Source: Lentisphaeria bacterium
GTDB lineage: Bacteria > Verrucomicrobiota > Lentisphaeria > Oligosphaerales > Oligosphaeraceae
Length of the DNA: 22,542 bases
Assembly (NCBI GenBank): GCA_016302725.1
Contig: JAEDNB010000008.1
Span: 1-22,542, forward strand
Direction: 5' to 3'
Below the pieces are notes generated by a model. That model made no database searches, was not told the origin of the DNA, and worked only from the letters and a program-made list of their open reading frames with translations. The position numbers were made by a program, and so were the translations under genes. Position 1 is the first letter of the stretch, and every line of letters starts with the position of its first letter. Positions 14,844-22,542 of this stretch are shown piece after piece.

Positions 14844-16711
14844 CTTCCCGCCCCTCCCCCGCCAAGCCCAGCCGCCAAGCCCAGCCGCCCGCCTCCCGGA
14901 GCCGGCGCGCCCTCCTGTTCCTGGGGCTGACCTGCCTGCTGGCCCTGCTCCTGCGGCTCTGGGTCTGCGCCGAATTGGCCGACACCCCCGCCGTCCAGCA
15001 TCCCTCGGAAGTGACGGACATGGAGACCTACCGCAGGCTGGCCCTGGGAGTCCTCCATGGGGAGTGGCCCAGGGTCTTCGACTACCAGCCCTTCTACTAC
15101 ACCCTCTTCCTCCCCTTCGCCTACCTCTTCTCCCCGGACGGCAGCCCCTGGCCCCCCATGATTCTCCAGGCCCTGGTCGGCACGGCCGCCTGCCTCCTCA
15201 CGGGACTGGCGGCGGAACGGCTCTATGGACGCAAGGCCGGATGCCTCGCCGCCCTCTTCCTGGCCCTCTCCCGCCTCCATCTCTTCTACACCCCCTTCCT
15301 CCTCCTGGAAGTCTGCCTCTCCTTCTGGACCGCCCTCGCCCTCTACTGCGCCGTCCGCCTGATGGAGAAGCCCACCCCCCTGCGCGCCGCCGCCCTGGGA
15401 CTCGCCTGCGCCGGAGCCCTCCTCACCCGGGGGAACGCCCTCCTCTGGATTCCCGGGCTCATCCTCCTGCTCCTCTGGCGGGGACGCGCCGCCCCCGGGA
15501 AAGCCCTGCCCGCCCTGGGCGCGATGCTCCTCTGCCTGCTCCTCCCCATCCTGCCCTACGCCATCCACAACAGCCGCGCCACCGGAAAGCTCTCCGGGGC
15601 GTCCGTGGCGGGCGGAAAGGTGCTCGCCCTGGGCAACTCCCCGGAGGCTCCCGCCGGCGGCCTGGAATATCCCCGGACCTACTATGCCTGGACCCAGGAG
15701 GAGGAGCAAGGGGGCGCCCCCATCCCCCGCCAAATCCTCCGCTGGGCCTTCCGGGAACCCCTCTCCTTCCTGGAATTGAAGGGCCGGGCGCTCCTGCTCT
15801 TCTGGGACCACCAGGAAATCCCCAACAACGTCTCCCTGGAGCGGGAGGGCAAAAAGAGCGCACTCCTGGGCTTCCCCCTCCTCCTGCCCTGGGCCTTCCT
15901 GGGGGCCCTGGGACTGGCGGGATTCCTCCTGGAACTCCGCCAGCGCCGAAAGCTGCAGCGGGCGGCCCTCCTCTGGCTGGCCTTCGCCTTCTGGTTCGCC
16001 ACCGCCGCCTTCTACCTGCTGGCTCGCTTCCGCGTCGGCTTCCTCCCCCTCCTCTCGGTGCTGGCCGCCGGTTTCGCCATGCGCCTGTGGCACCTCATGA
16101 AGCCCCGGACCAACCTCCTGATTCCCTGGGCCGCCAACCGCGCCCCCTTCTTCCGCCTGGTTTTCCTCTTCCTCCTCTCCTTCTATCTGGTCAACTTCGC
16201 CCACGACGGATACTGCTACGCCCTAATGCCCGCCGTCCAGCGGTGGCTCCATCCCCAGGGGCTGGCCCTCTCCTTCCCCCAGGAGAGAGTCCTCTATGAC
16301 CACGGCCCCCTGGGCTTCGGAGGGAGCGACCCCCTGCCCGTCGCCGACCCCGTCCTCCAACTGGAGAAGCGCTTCTCCCCCCCCGGGAACTCCAGTCGGA
16401 GGAACCGCGCCCCCAGACCCTCCTGGTGCGGTGCCTCCTCCCCGTCAACCCTGCAATTGAACGGGACCCCACTTCCCGCCCAGGCCTCCTGGCACAAGGA
16501 ACGCTCCGCCCAATGGCTCAAACTGGATTTCCAGGCGCCCCTCCCCCCCCAGGCAGCCTACGCCATTGCCCTGAAATCCCCCCTCCCCCCGGAGCAATGG
16601 GCCATCGTCCTGGATTGCCAGCGGAGATATGGCAACACCCGGCTGCAGGGAAAGCCCCTTGAGGCCGCCGAGGCCGTCGCCGAGCTGGTCCTTCCCACCC
16701 ACCTCCCCTGA
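14840..16711 (+). CDS. GT-C membrane glycosyltransferase (PMT/ArnT-like)
   Basis: A 623-residue integral membrane protein of the PMT_2/ArnT-like type, which uses a polyprenyl-phosphate sugar donor to glycosylate a lipid or protein on the outer face of the inner membrane. After a first membrane helix (about 24-42) the first loop has the family's acidic residue (D60 in SEVTDMETYRRLA) and a Pro/Tyr-rich segment (YQPFYYTLFLP). About ten hydrophobic helices follow to about residue 460, then a soluble C-terminal part of about 150 residues. Donor and acceptor cannot be told from sequence. It overlaps the kinase gene by 4 bp and precedes the GH36-like gene by eight bases, so the three are probably co-expressed. 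Confidence 0.83.
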   Translation: MTSRPSPAKPSRQAQPPASRSRRALLFLGLTCLLALLLRLWVCAELADTPAVQHPSEVTDMETYRRLALGVLHGEWPRVFDYQPFYYTLFLPFAYLFSPDGSPWPPMILQALVGTAACLLTGLAAERLYGRKAGCLAALFLALSRLHLFYTPFLLLEVCLSFWTALALYCAVRLMEKPTPLRAAALGLACAGALLTRGNALLWIPGLILLLLWRGRAAPGKALPALGAMLLCLLLPILPYAIHNSRATGKLSGASVAGGKVLALGNSPEAPAGGLEYPRTYYAWTQEEEQGGAPIPRQILRWAFREPLSFLELKGRALLLFWDHQEIPNNVSLEREGKKSALLGFPLLLPWAFLGALGLAGFLLELRQRRKLQRAALLWLAFAFWFATAAFYLLARFRVGFLPLLSVLAAGFAMRLWHLMKPRTNLLIPWAANRAPFFRLVFLFLLSFYLVNFAHDGYCYALMPAVQRWLHPQGLALSFPQERVLYDHGPLGFGGSDPLPVADPVLQLEKRFSPPGNSSRRNRAPRPSWCGASSPSTLQLNGTPLPAQASWHKERSAQWLKLDFQAPLPPQAAYAIALKSPLPPEQWAIVLDCQRRYGNTRLQGKPLEAAEAVAELVLPTHLP

Positions 16712-16719
16712 ACGACGAC

Positions 16720-18276
16720 ATGCAAATCCTCCACGCCCAGTTCCTTCCCCAGGATCTCTGCCCCTCCCAAATCTGGCTGGAGTACGAGGGCGGCGGGCAT
16801 CTCTTCACCAAGGTCCAGAACATCATGACCCACCGGGACATGGCGGTGGAACTCCAGGTGCATTTGGACCAGGACGGGCATCCCTCCCTGAAACTCATGG
16901 CCGTGGCGGAAAAGAGCGCCATCAAGGCCATCCGATGCACCTGGAAACACCCCATGGCCCCCCATCTCCTCTTCCTGGGGGACGACTGGTGCGCAGGAAG
17001 AGGAAACTTCCAGTGGAGGACCATGGACCCCCTCCGCCTCTTCCCCTGGTATGTCCTCCTGCGGGGCAGCGAGGAGACCGTCGCCCTGGGCGTCATGGCC
17101 CAATGCGCCGCCTTCGCCGCCTGGAACGTCACCCCCCGGGGCATTTCCCTGCACCTGGATGTGCGCAACGGCACAAGCGGGGTCCAGCTGGCCGGACGGG
17201 TGCTGGACGTGGCCACCATCCTCTTCTGCCGCTACGAGCGCCCCCCCATGGCGGCGGCGCGGCGCTTCTGCTCCCTCCTCTCCCCGGAACCCCTCTTTCC
17301 CAACCTCCCCGTCTACGGGCTCATCACCAAGCCCACCGGGGAGCCCGCCAGGGACCGGAAGCACCTCCTGGAGGAGTGCGACACCCTGGCCCTGGCCTGC
17401 AACGGGCTGACCAACCGCCCCTTCCAAATTTTGGACGCGGGCTGGGAGGACAGGGAAGAGGAGCTCTCCCTGGCGGCCGGGGAACTGCCCCGGCGGGGAG
17501 TGCGCCCGGCCCTGACCCGACGGCTCCTCCACGACCCGGCGGGGCGCCTCCCCCGGGAATGGCACCAGGCGGCCTTTCCCGACTGCCTCGACCTCTCCCT
17601 CCCCCAGGTGCTGGAGGAGATGCAGCGCCAAGTGCGCCAGTGCGCCGACCAGGGCTTTGAGCTCCTGCGCCATGTCTCCACCACCGAAGACGCCCTCCAC
17701 GGGCTCTTCCACACCCCCACCTGCGCCCCGGAAACCTGGGCCTTCGCCAGACGGGAAAAGACCAACGCCGAACTCCTGGTCGACTTCTACCGCGCCCTCC
17801 GGCATTCCATGGGAGACATGCTCCTCTATGGGGAAGACCTCCCCTCCACCCTGGCCGCCGGACTCCTCCATCTCTGCCGCATCTCCCGGAACACCAGCCA
17901 GGATTCCCCCTTCGCCCCCAGCCTTAATCTCCACCGGCGCATCAACGCCCTGGCCTTCCGGCTTTGCCAGAACGGGACGTACTACACCCTGGACCCCGGC
18001 CCCCTGGAACTCAGCCCCGCCCTGGGATGGAAAGGGCTCCAGTGCGCGGCGCTCCTCTTCTCCCACTCCTCCACCGCCTTCTTCGTCTCCCTCCACGAGC
18101 AGTGCCCCCTTACGGCAAAGGCCTTTCGGGAACTGTCCCGCGCCTTCGCCAGCGCCTCCATCGGCAATGTCCAGGCCATCCCCGTCGACTGGCTGGAAAA
18201 CACCTTCCCGGAGCAGTGGACCATCGATGGGCAGCCCCTCCCCCTCAAATGGGAGGACTTCCCCCTCCCCCGGTAA
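16720..18276 (+). CDS. GH36-like (alpha-galactosidase-type) protein lacking catalytic residues
   Basis: A 518-residue protein with no signal peptide. An N-terminal beta-rich half is followed by a TIM-barrel-like half that matches the GH36/alpha-galactosidase-like family as I recall it. Blocks include NRPFQILDAGWE (D239-A-G-W242), EKTNAELLVDFYRALRHSMG, LAAGLLHLCR and INALAFRLCQNGTYYTLD. The usual nucleophile block KHDFST is here R317-H-V319-ST, so the nucleophile Asp is Val. The usual GDDTS acid/base block is S389-R-N-T-S393. It is therefore probably a pseudoenzyme that binds a sugar or partner rather than hydrolysing one. Its gene ends the + strand run at a bidirectional terminator. The family call is from memory of conserved blocks; the losses are read directly. 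Confidence 0.75.
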   Translation: MQILHAQFLPQDLCPSQIWLEYEGGGHLFTKVQNIMTHRDMAVELQVHLDQDGHPSLKLMAVAEKSAIKAIRCTWKHPMAPHLLFLGDDWCAGRGNFQWRTMDPLRLFPWYVLLRGSEETVALGVMAQCAAFAAWNVTPRGISLHLDVRNGTSGVQLAGRVLDVATILFCRYERPPMAAARRFCSLLSPEPLFPNLPVYGLITKPTGEPARDRKHLLEECDTLALACNGLTNRPFQILDAGWEDREEELSLAAGELPRRGVRPALTRRLLHDPAGRLPREWHQAAFPDCLDLSLPQVLEEMQRQVRQCADQGFELLRHVSTTEDALHGLFHTPTCAPETWAFARREKTNAELLVDFYRALRHSMGDMLLYGEDLPSTLAAGLLHLCRISRNTSQDSPFAPSLNLHRRINALAFRLCQNGTYYTLDPGPLELSPALGWKGLQCAALLFSHSSTAFFVSLHEQCPLTAKAFRELSRAFASASIGNVQAIPVDWLENTFPEQWTIDGQPLPLKWEDFPLPR

Positions 18277-18306
18277 ATCCCCCCCAAAAAACGGAACTCT
18301 CCCCCT

Positions 18307-18355
18307 GCCCAGACGCCTGGCCCGCCCCGCCAGACGCCTGGGCAAGTTCGTTTTT
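18307..18355 (+). terminator. Bidirectional terminator between convergent genes
   Basis: GCCCAGACGCCTGG (18307-18320) pairs with CCAGACGCCTGGGC (18330-18343) over a 9-nt loop: 12 Watson-Crick pairs and two A-C mismatches. TTTTT follows at 18351-18355 on the + strand. A run of six A (18286-18291) on the other side gives a U-tract for minus-strand transcripts of the macroglobulin gene, though 15 bases from the stem. The arms contain the same 12-mer CCAGACGCCTGG as a direct repeat. Confidence 0.7.
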
Positions 18356-18373
18356 CCCCCCGGCGCTCCGCCC

Positions 18374-21300
18374 CTACCGTTTCCGAGGGGCCACCTTGAC
18401 CTTGACGCCAGGCTGGTATCCCTTGCGCAGGTCGTCATAGTAGGCGTAGGCCCGGGAAGCCGCCCCCGTATATTCCCCGGGGATGGCCGCCGTCACGGAG
18501 AGGGGCACTTGCACCTCCTCGCCGGGACGCAGCCCCCTCCAGTAGAGGACCACCTCCTGCCCCTGCACCTCGAAGGCGGCAATCCGTCCCGCGTCCACCA
18601 GTTCCTTCAACTGGTCCTGGCGGGGTTCCAGCCCCCCGGGGACCGGCACCACCGCCACGGGCATGGAAACCTCCTCCTGGGTCGGATTCCCCAGGGTCAC
18701 CAGAAGGGAAAGGGGCTCTCCCTCCACGGCCTCCTGGCGGTCCAGGGACGTGGAGAAGGCCAGGGGGGAGGTGGATTGCGCCAGGGGGGTCATGGCCTCC
18801 ACCAGCAGCGAGGAATTCAGTTCCCCCTCCCCCTGTAGACGGATTTCCAGCAGATGCTCCCCGGGGGTCAGCCCCAGGCCGCAGTCCGGCAGCGACAAAA
18901 TCCCCTGGCTCTCCTTGCCAAAGGCAACGGCTTCCCCCATGGGCTGGCCGTCCAGCCAGAGTTGCACGGAGCCGGCCCCCTTGGGGCGGGCAAAGGCGGC
19001 GTCATAGGCGTTGATGGCCTTCAGCACAAGGACCGTGGACTGGGTGGAGCCGAACTTGCCGTTCCGGCAGGATTCCGCCAGCATGGCCATGGTTTTCTCC
19101 ACGGGGGCGATGAACTCCTCGCCGCAGCGGATCCAGGCCAGGGCCGCCAGGGAGGCGCATTCCAGGGTCTGGGAGATTCCCCGGGAGCAGGTGATGGTGG
19201 AGCCGGCTTCCTTCAGGGTGCCGTCCTCCTGCTGGTGCCTTGCCAGGGTCAGCGCGAACTCCCGGGCCTCCCCGGGGCGCTTTGCCAGCCAGAGGATGTT
19301 GGCGGCCAGCCCCTTCAGATAGTCGTCATTGGCCTTTTTCGCCATTTCGGCCACCTGCTGGATTTCCTTCTCCAGTTGCTGGGGATTTTCGCCGCTTTCC
19401 AGGAGTGCCCAGAGGATGTAGGCGTCCGTGGTCTCCTTGGGGGCGCGCCCGAAGGAATCCAGAGCCTTCTCATTCCGTTGGAATCCCCCCTGGCCATCCC
19501 GGCGTTCCAGGAGCCAGCGGCGGGTATCCGCCACCATGGCCTCGTCCACGGGCATCACCTTTGCCATGTCGGCGAACTCCATCAGCCCATAGGCGGAGAG
19601 GGCCTCGTGGCCGGGGTCCTTGCCAAACCACTCGTATCCCTTCTTTTCGCACTGGAAGGAAACCAGTTTCTGGTAGCCCTCGTCCAGCAGGGACTGTGCC
19701 CGGGCGATGGTCTGGGGATCGCATCCTGCATGGCTCATGAAATATTGCTGGGCCATCACCAGGGGGTAGTTTGTGGAACTGGTCTGTTCAAAGCAGCCAT
19801 GGGGCTGCCGCAGAAGCGCATTGAGGGCGGCCTCCATGGTAGCGGCGGGGGAGGTATACACCTGCGCGGTCACCCGTTGGCTCCCATTCTCCACATTGTC
19901 GGGCACCAGGAAGCGCAATTTCAGGGGCTGTCCGGCGGAGAGCCGCGCCCCGCCGGCGATTTCCAGGGGGAAGAGGGGGGAGCGCACCTGGAGGGTGCGG
20001 GTCACCACATCCTGGTGGCCGCCTGCCATGGCCCGGAGCACAACCTTGGCCTCGCCGGCCTTCAGCGCCTCCACCGGCAGCAGCAGCCCGCGCCTTTCCC
20101 CGGGCGCCAGGGGAGACATCCCGGAAGGCGCCTTCTCCAGAAGGCGGAGCGTGTCGCCCACCTCCACCGACAGATTCACGCCCGCCAACTCCTCCTGGGT
20201 GGCATTCACCAGGGTGATGGGCAGAAGCGCCTGGTCCCCGGTGGAGAGAAAGAGGGGCAGTTTCACCTCCCCATAGAAAGGCTGCACACAGCGCAACTCC
20301 CCGGTGAACGCGCCCAGGGAGCCATTTCCGCAGAAGGCGTCCCCCGTCACGCGGAAGGCCCCGATGGTATCCGGAAGGGCAAAGGAGAACTCCGCCAGCC
20401 CGGTGCGGGGATCCGTGGTCACATTGGCGGCCCAGTAGACCGTCTCCGTGAAATCGGCCCGGTCCCCGGGACGGCGCCCTTCCCGCGCCTTGTGGGCATA
20501 TTCCCGCACCCACTTCCCGTCCTTGCCGTCTTCCCCTGGCCCGGGGGCGGGGAGGAGGGCGATCTTGGCCCGGGCCATTTCCCCCTTGGCGTCCATCACC
20601 GGCGCAGGCGCCGCGGCGGGCGGCTTGCGGTTGACGGCCCCGGCCATGGCCACCATGGCCATCCCGTCTTCCTCCACGGCCATGAGTTCCATGGGGGCGT
20701 CCTCCACCCTCATGTTCTTGAAGAAGGCAAAGCGGCGGTAGGGGACCGCCCGCACCAGTTCCACAGTCGGCGCCAGGATTCGCATCAAGGCATCGGGATA
20801 AGCATTCCGGATTTCCTCCTGCCGTTGGAAGACAAAGCGTCGCCATCCCTGGGTGCCCAGAAGCAAGTCCAGGCGTTGCCGGGCGGCCGGGGTGTCCAGC
20901 CGGAGATACTCCTCCGCGTCCGTCAAGGAAAGGACCTCGTTTTCCAGAAAGACCATGACCGGCAGGCGGGGGGCGGCATCGCGCCGGTCCACCATGGCCT
21001 CCACCGAGGCGTCGGTGACACAGAGCCCCACCTGGGCGGAAACGGGCTTTCCGCCCCCATCCGTGGAGCGCACCTTCAAGGTCACCTTCTGCCCGGGCAC
21101 CCGTGCCTCCTCCAGCCCCAGGACCTCCAGGTTGACCTGTTCCTTCGGCAGGCGGAAAAGGAGGCGTTCCGCCAGGGGGGTGTCATCCGTCGCATAGAGG
21201 GTGGCCACCAGCACGCCCTCCTCTTCCCCTGCGGTCAACTCCCAAAGGCCGTCGGGCTCCTGGCCCAGGGGAAGGCGGCAGATCTCCTTTTCCCGCTTCC

Positions 21301-22423
21301 GCAGGACAAGGCTGCCCGGGCGCCGGGTTGCCCCGGGGCTGCTCTTCACCTCCACCACCAGTTTTTCCCCAAAGGGATAGGCCTCCGCCTTCGCCCGCAG
21401 GGCGCTTCCCGCCACCGCCTCGGGCAGGGGAATCCGCCGCGCCTCCCCGCCGCGGGGGGCGGGGACCTCCAGGTGATAGCGCCGGCCGGCCTCGGGAGTG
21501 AACTCCAGGATGCCCCGCCCCTCGAAGACGGACTGGTAGGGGCAGACCTCCTGCCCCTGTTCGTCCTTCAGGCTCCCCCGGATGTCCGCGCCTTTGCCGT
21601 TCCGCTGAAGCGCCTCCACATACACCCGGTTGGGCACCCCCAGAACCAGGTCGCCCCCCTCGGGGTAAAAATGCACCTCCTCCCGGGAAAGGAGAATGGG
21701 GATGGATTTCGAGGCGGTCTCCAGAATCCCTCCGTCCTCAATGGTGAAATTCAACGCGCCATCCCCCTCCGCCATTTCCTCCGGCAACGCAAAGGCCACG
21801 CGGGAGCCCCCGTTCTCCCAGGGAAGCCCCTCCTGCCGGAAAACCAGTTTCCCGTCCACCAGGACGCTGGCGGAAACCCGGGGCGCCTCCAGGGCGCCTC
21901 CATCGGCCCGCACGCAGGAAAGCACCGCCACCACCTCCTCCCCGGGCAGGTATCCCCGGCGGGCAAAGGCAATCTGGGAGCGAAGCAACGGCACCCGGTA
22001 CTGGCGCACCTCGAAGGTCCGCTCCGCCGGAGCACCCTTCCCCTCCCCGTCATAGACACGGAGACGATACACCCCGCCCGGCGCCCCCAGGGGAATGGAC
22101 CAGCTCATGCCCCCCACGGAAGACTCATAGCGCATCTCCCCGGAGGCCACCTCCTCCTGGCGAGGCCCCGTAATCTTCCACTGGAACCGCAGGGCCTCCC
22201 CCATGAACTCCGCCAATGGATAGTTGGTCATGCCATCCAACACCACGTCCCGCATATACACCCGCTCCCCTGGATGGTAGTACTGCTTGTCCGTGGAAAG
22301 ATAATGCAAGGGACGACCTTTCTTCTCCATCTCCTCCTCCTTGGCCCACAACCCAAAAAACGGCAAGGACAAAAACACCAGCCATAGGCACAGGCCCGCA
22401 CGCTTCATACCCGTCATCTCCAT
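18374..22423 (-). CDS. Secreted alpha-2-macroglobulin-family protein with thioester
   Basis: A 1349-residue bacterial alpha-2-macroglobulin, thought to trap attacking proteases in the envelope through a reactive thioester. Export signal KRAGLCLWLVFLSLPFFGLWA (residues 7-27) has no clear lipobox. An MG2-type domain starts at TDKQYYHPGERVYMR (44-58). The A2M domain lies at about 660 onward (TVYWAANVTTDPRTG). The thioester site is intact: C877-F-E-Q880 in PHGCFEQTSS, followed by a complement-like alpha/alpha region (EWFGKDPGHEALSAYGLMEFADM, about 930). ATG 22423 was chosen because AGGAGG lies 12 bases upstream; ATG 22417 and 22408 are alternatives. The frame opens further to 22519, but that part has no Shine-Dalgarno sequence and would bury the signal. 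No penicillin-binding pbpC partner is seen in the window. Confidence 0.92.
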   Translation of the reverse strand: MEMTGMKRAGLCLWLVFLSLPFFGLWAKEEEMEKKGRPLHYLSTDKQYYHPGERVYMRDVVLDGMTNYPLAEFMGEALRFQWKITGPRQEEVASGEMRYESSVGGMSWSIPLGAPGGVYRLRVYDGEGKGAPAERTFEVRQYRVPLLRSQIAFARRGYLPGEEVVAVLSCVRADGGALEAPRVSASVLVDGKLVFRQEGLPWENGGSRVAFALPEEMAEGDGALNFTIEDGGILETASKSIPILLSREEVHFYPEGGDLVLGVPNRVYVEALQRNGKGADIRGSLKDEQGQEVCPYQSVFEGRGILEFTPEAGRRYHLEVPAPRGGEARRIPLPEAVAGSALRAKAEAYPFGEKLVVEVKSSPGATRRPGSLVLRKREKEICRLPLGQEPDGLWELTAGEEEGVLVATLYATDDTPLAERLLFRLPKEQVNLEVLGLEEARVPGQKVTLKVRSTDGGGKPVSAQVGLCVTDASVEAMVDRRDAAPRLPVMVFLENEVLSLTDAEEYLRLDTPAARQRLDLLLGTQGWRRFVFQRQEEIRNAYPDALMRILAPTVELVRAVPYRRFAFFKNMRVEDAPMELMAVEEDGMAMVAMAGAVNRKPPAAAPAPVMDAKGEMARAKIALLPAPGPGEDGKDGKWVREYAHKAREGRRPGDRADFTETVYWAANVTTDPRTGLAEFSFALPDTIGAFRVTGDAFCGNGSLGAFTGELRCVQPFYGEVKLPLFLSTGDQALLPITLVNATQEELAGVNLSVEVGDTLRLLEKAPSGMSPLAPGERRGLLLPVEALKAGEAKVVLRAMAGGHQDVVTRTLQVRSPLFPLEIAGGARLSAGQPLKLRFLVPDNVENGSQRVTAQVYTSPAATMEAALNALLRQPHGCFEQTSSTNYPLVMAQQYFMSHAGCDPQTIARAQSLLDEGYQKLVSFQCEKKGYEWFGKDPGHEALSAYGLMEFADMAKVMPVDEAMVADTRRWLLERRDGQGGFQRNEKALDSFGRAPKETTDAYILWALLESGENPQQLEKEIQQVAEMAKKANDDYLKGLAANILWLAKRPGEAREFALTLARHQQEDGTLKEAGSTITCSRGISQTLECASLAALAWIRCGEEFIAPVEKTMAMLAESCRNGKFGSTQSTVLVLKAINAYDAAFARPKGAGSVQLWLDGQPMGEAVAFGKESQGILSLPDCGLGLTPGEHLLEIRLQGEGELNSSLLVEAMTPLAQSTSPLAFSTSLDRQEAVEGEPLSLLVTLGNPTQEEVSMPVAVVPVPGGLEPRQDQLKELVDAGRIAAFEVQGQEVVLYWRGLRPGEEVQVPLSVTAAIPGEYTGAASRAYAYYDDLRKGYQPGVKVKVAPRKR

Positions 22424-22542
22424 AAAAACAAAAATCCTCCTCCTGAAAACAAGACTCGAACAAGGGAAAAGCCAACTAGACGCCGGGTTAGAACCCCATT
22501 CCATCCCCACGGTTCCCATACACCCGCTTTTTTGCCGCAGAA
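22424..22542 (-). other. Upstream region of the macroglobulin gene
   Basis: On the minus strand this holds a strong Shine-Dalgarno sequence AGGAGGAGGA (22444-22435) and an AT-rich stretch before the start. A small inverted repeat GGGTTCTAACCC (about 22497-22486) lies farther up. I see no convincing -35/-10 pair. The window may end before the full promoter. Confidence 0.4.

Noticed and set aside
18854..22387. Long + strand open frame (1177 codons) opposite the macroglobulin gene
   Set aside because: His/Gly/Gln/Pro-rich antisense artefact. The minus strand has signal peptide, MG2 and thioester motifs.
1..22542. Mobile elements, prophage, CRISPR array
   Set aside because: No transposase, integrase, terminal inverted repeats, regular spaced repeats or cas-like genes were found.

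Overview
The window is GC-rich, about 22.5 kb, and almost fully coding, with 15 protein genes and one tRNA. It looks like a chromosome fragment from a free-living or gut-type bacterium, most likely of the PVC group (Lentisphaerota, Verrucomicrobiota or Planctomycetota). This rests on gene content: a kinase/membrane-sensor fusion, a large secreted alpha-2-macroglobulin, a GH36-like TIM-barrel protein, an ECF sigma/zinc anti-sigma pair, and an EF-G of the recycling type. No marker gene (rRNA, rpoB) is present, so the placement is inference. No insertion sequence, phage gene, integrase or CRISPR array was seen. Almost all starts lack a Shine-Dalgarno sequence and are instead preceded by C/T-rich leaders.

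Region 1 (1-1681): a non-coding leader with small hairpins, a PHP-domain metallohydrolase and a weak terminator-like hairpin. Region 2 (1739-4639): a clear sigma70-type promoter (TTGAAA-N16-TATATT) drives secG. It is followed by an EF-G2-type GTPase and tRNA-Val(TAC), and closed by a strong intrinsic terminator. Region 3 (4694-6420): a three-gene unit of ECF sigma factor, membrane ZAS-type zinc anti-sigma factor and secreted coiled-coil protein. This reads as a self-contained envelope-sensing switch.

Region 4 (6421-6679): a gene-free gap with an abrupt AT-rich patch containing TATAAT, followed by several strong hairpins and a TACATTATCCC motif also found upstream of the first gene. Region 5 (6680-18276): eight closely spaced or overlapping + strand genes. 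In order they are a secreted Sel1-repeat protein, panB, panC, a degenerate SDR-like protein, an RlmD-type rRNA methyltransferase, a Ser/Thr kinase with an extracytoplasmic dCache sensor, a GT-C (PMT-like) glycosyltransferase and a GH36-like protein that has lost its catalytic residues. PanB and PanC supply pantoate and pantothenate for CoA. The last three genes could form an envelope sensing/glycosylation module. Region 6 (18307-22542): a bidirectional terminator separates that run from a convergent alpha-2-macroglobulin gene with an intact CxEQ thioester motif. It is the only gene here with a strong Shine-Dalgarno sequence.

The items most worth a second look are the kinase-TM-dCache protein, the apparent GH36-family pseudoenzyme beside it, and the structured gap at 6421-6679.
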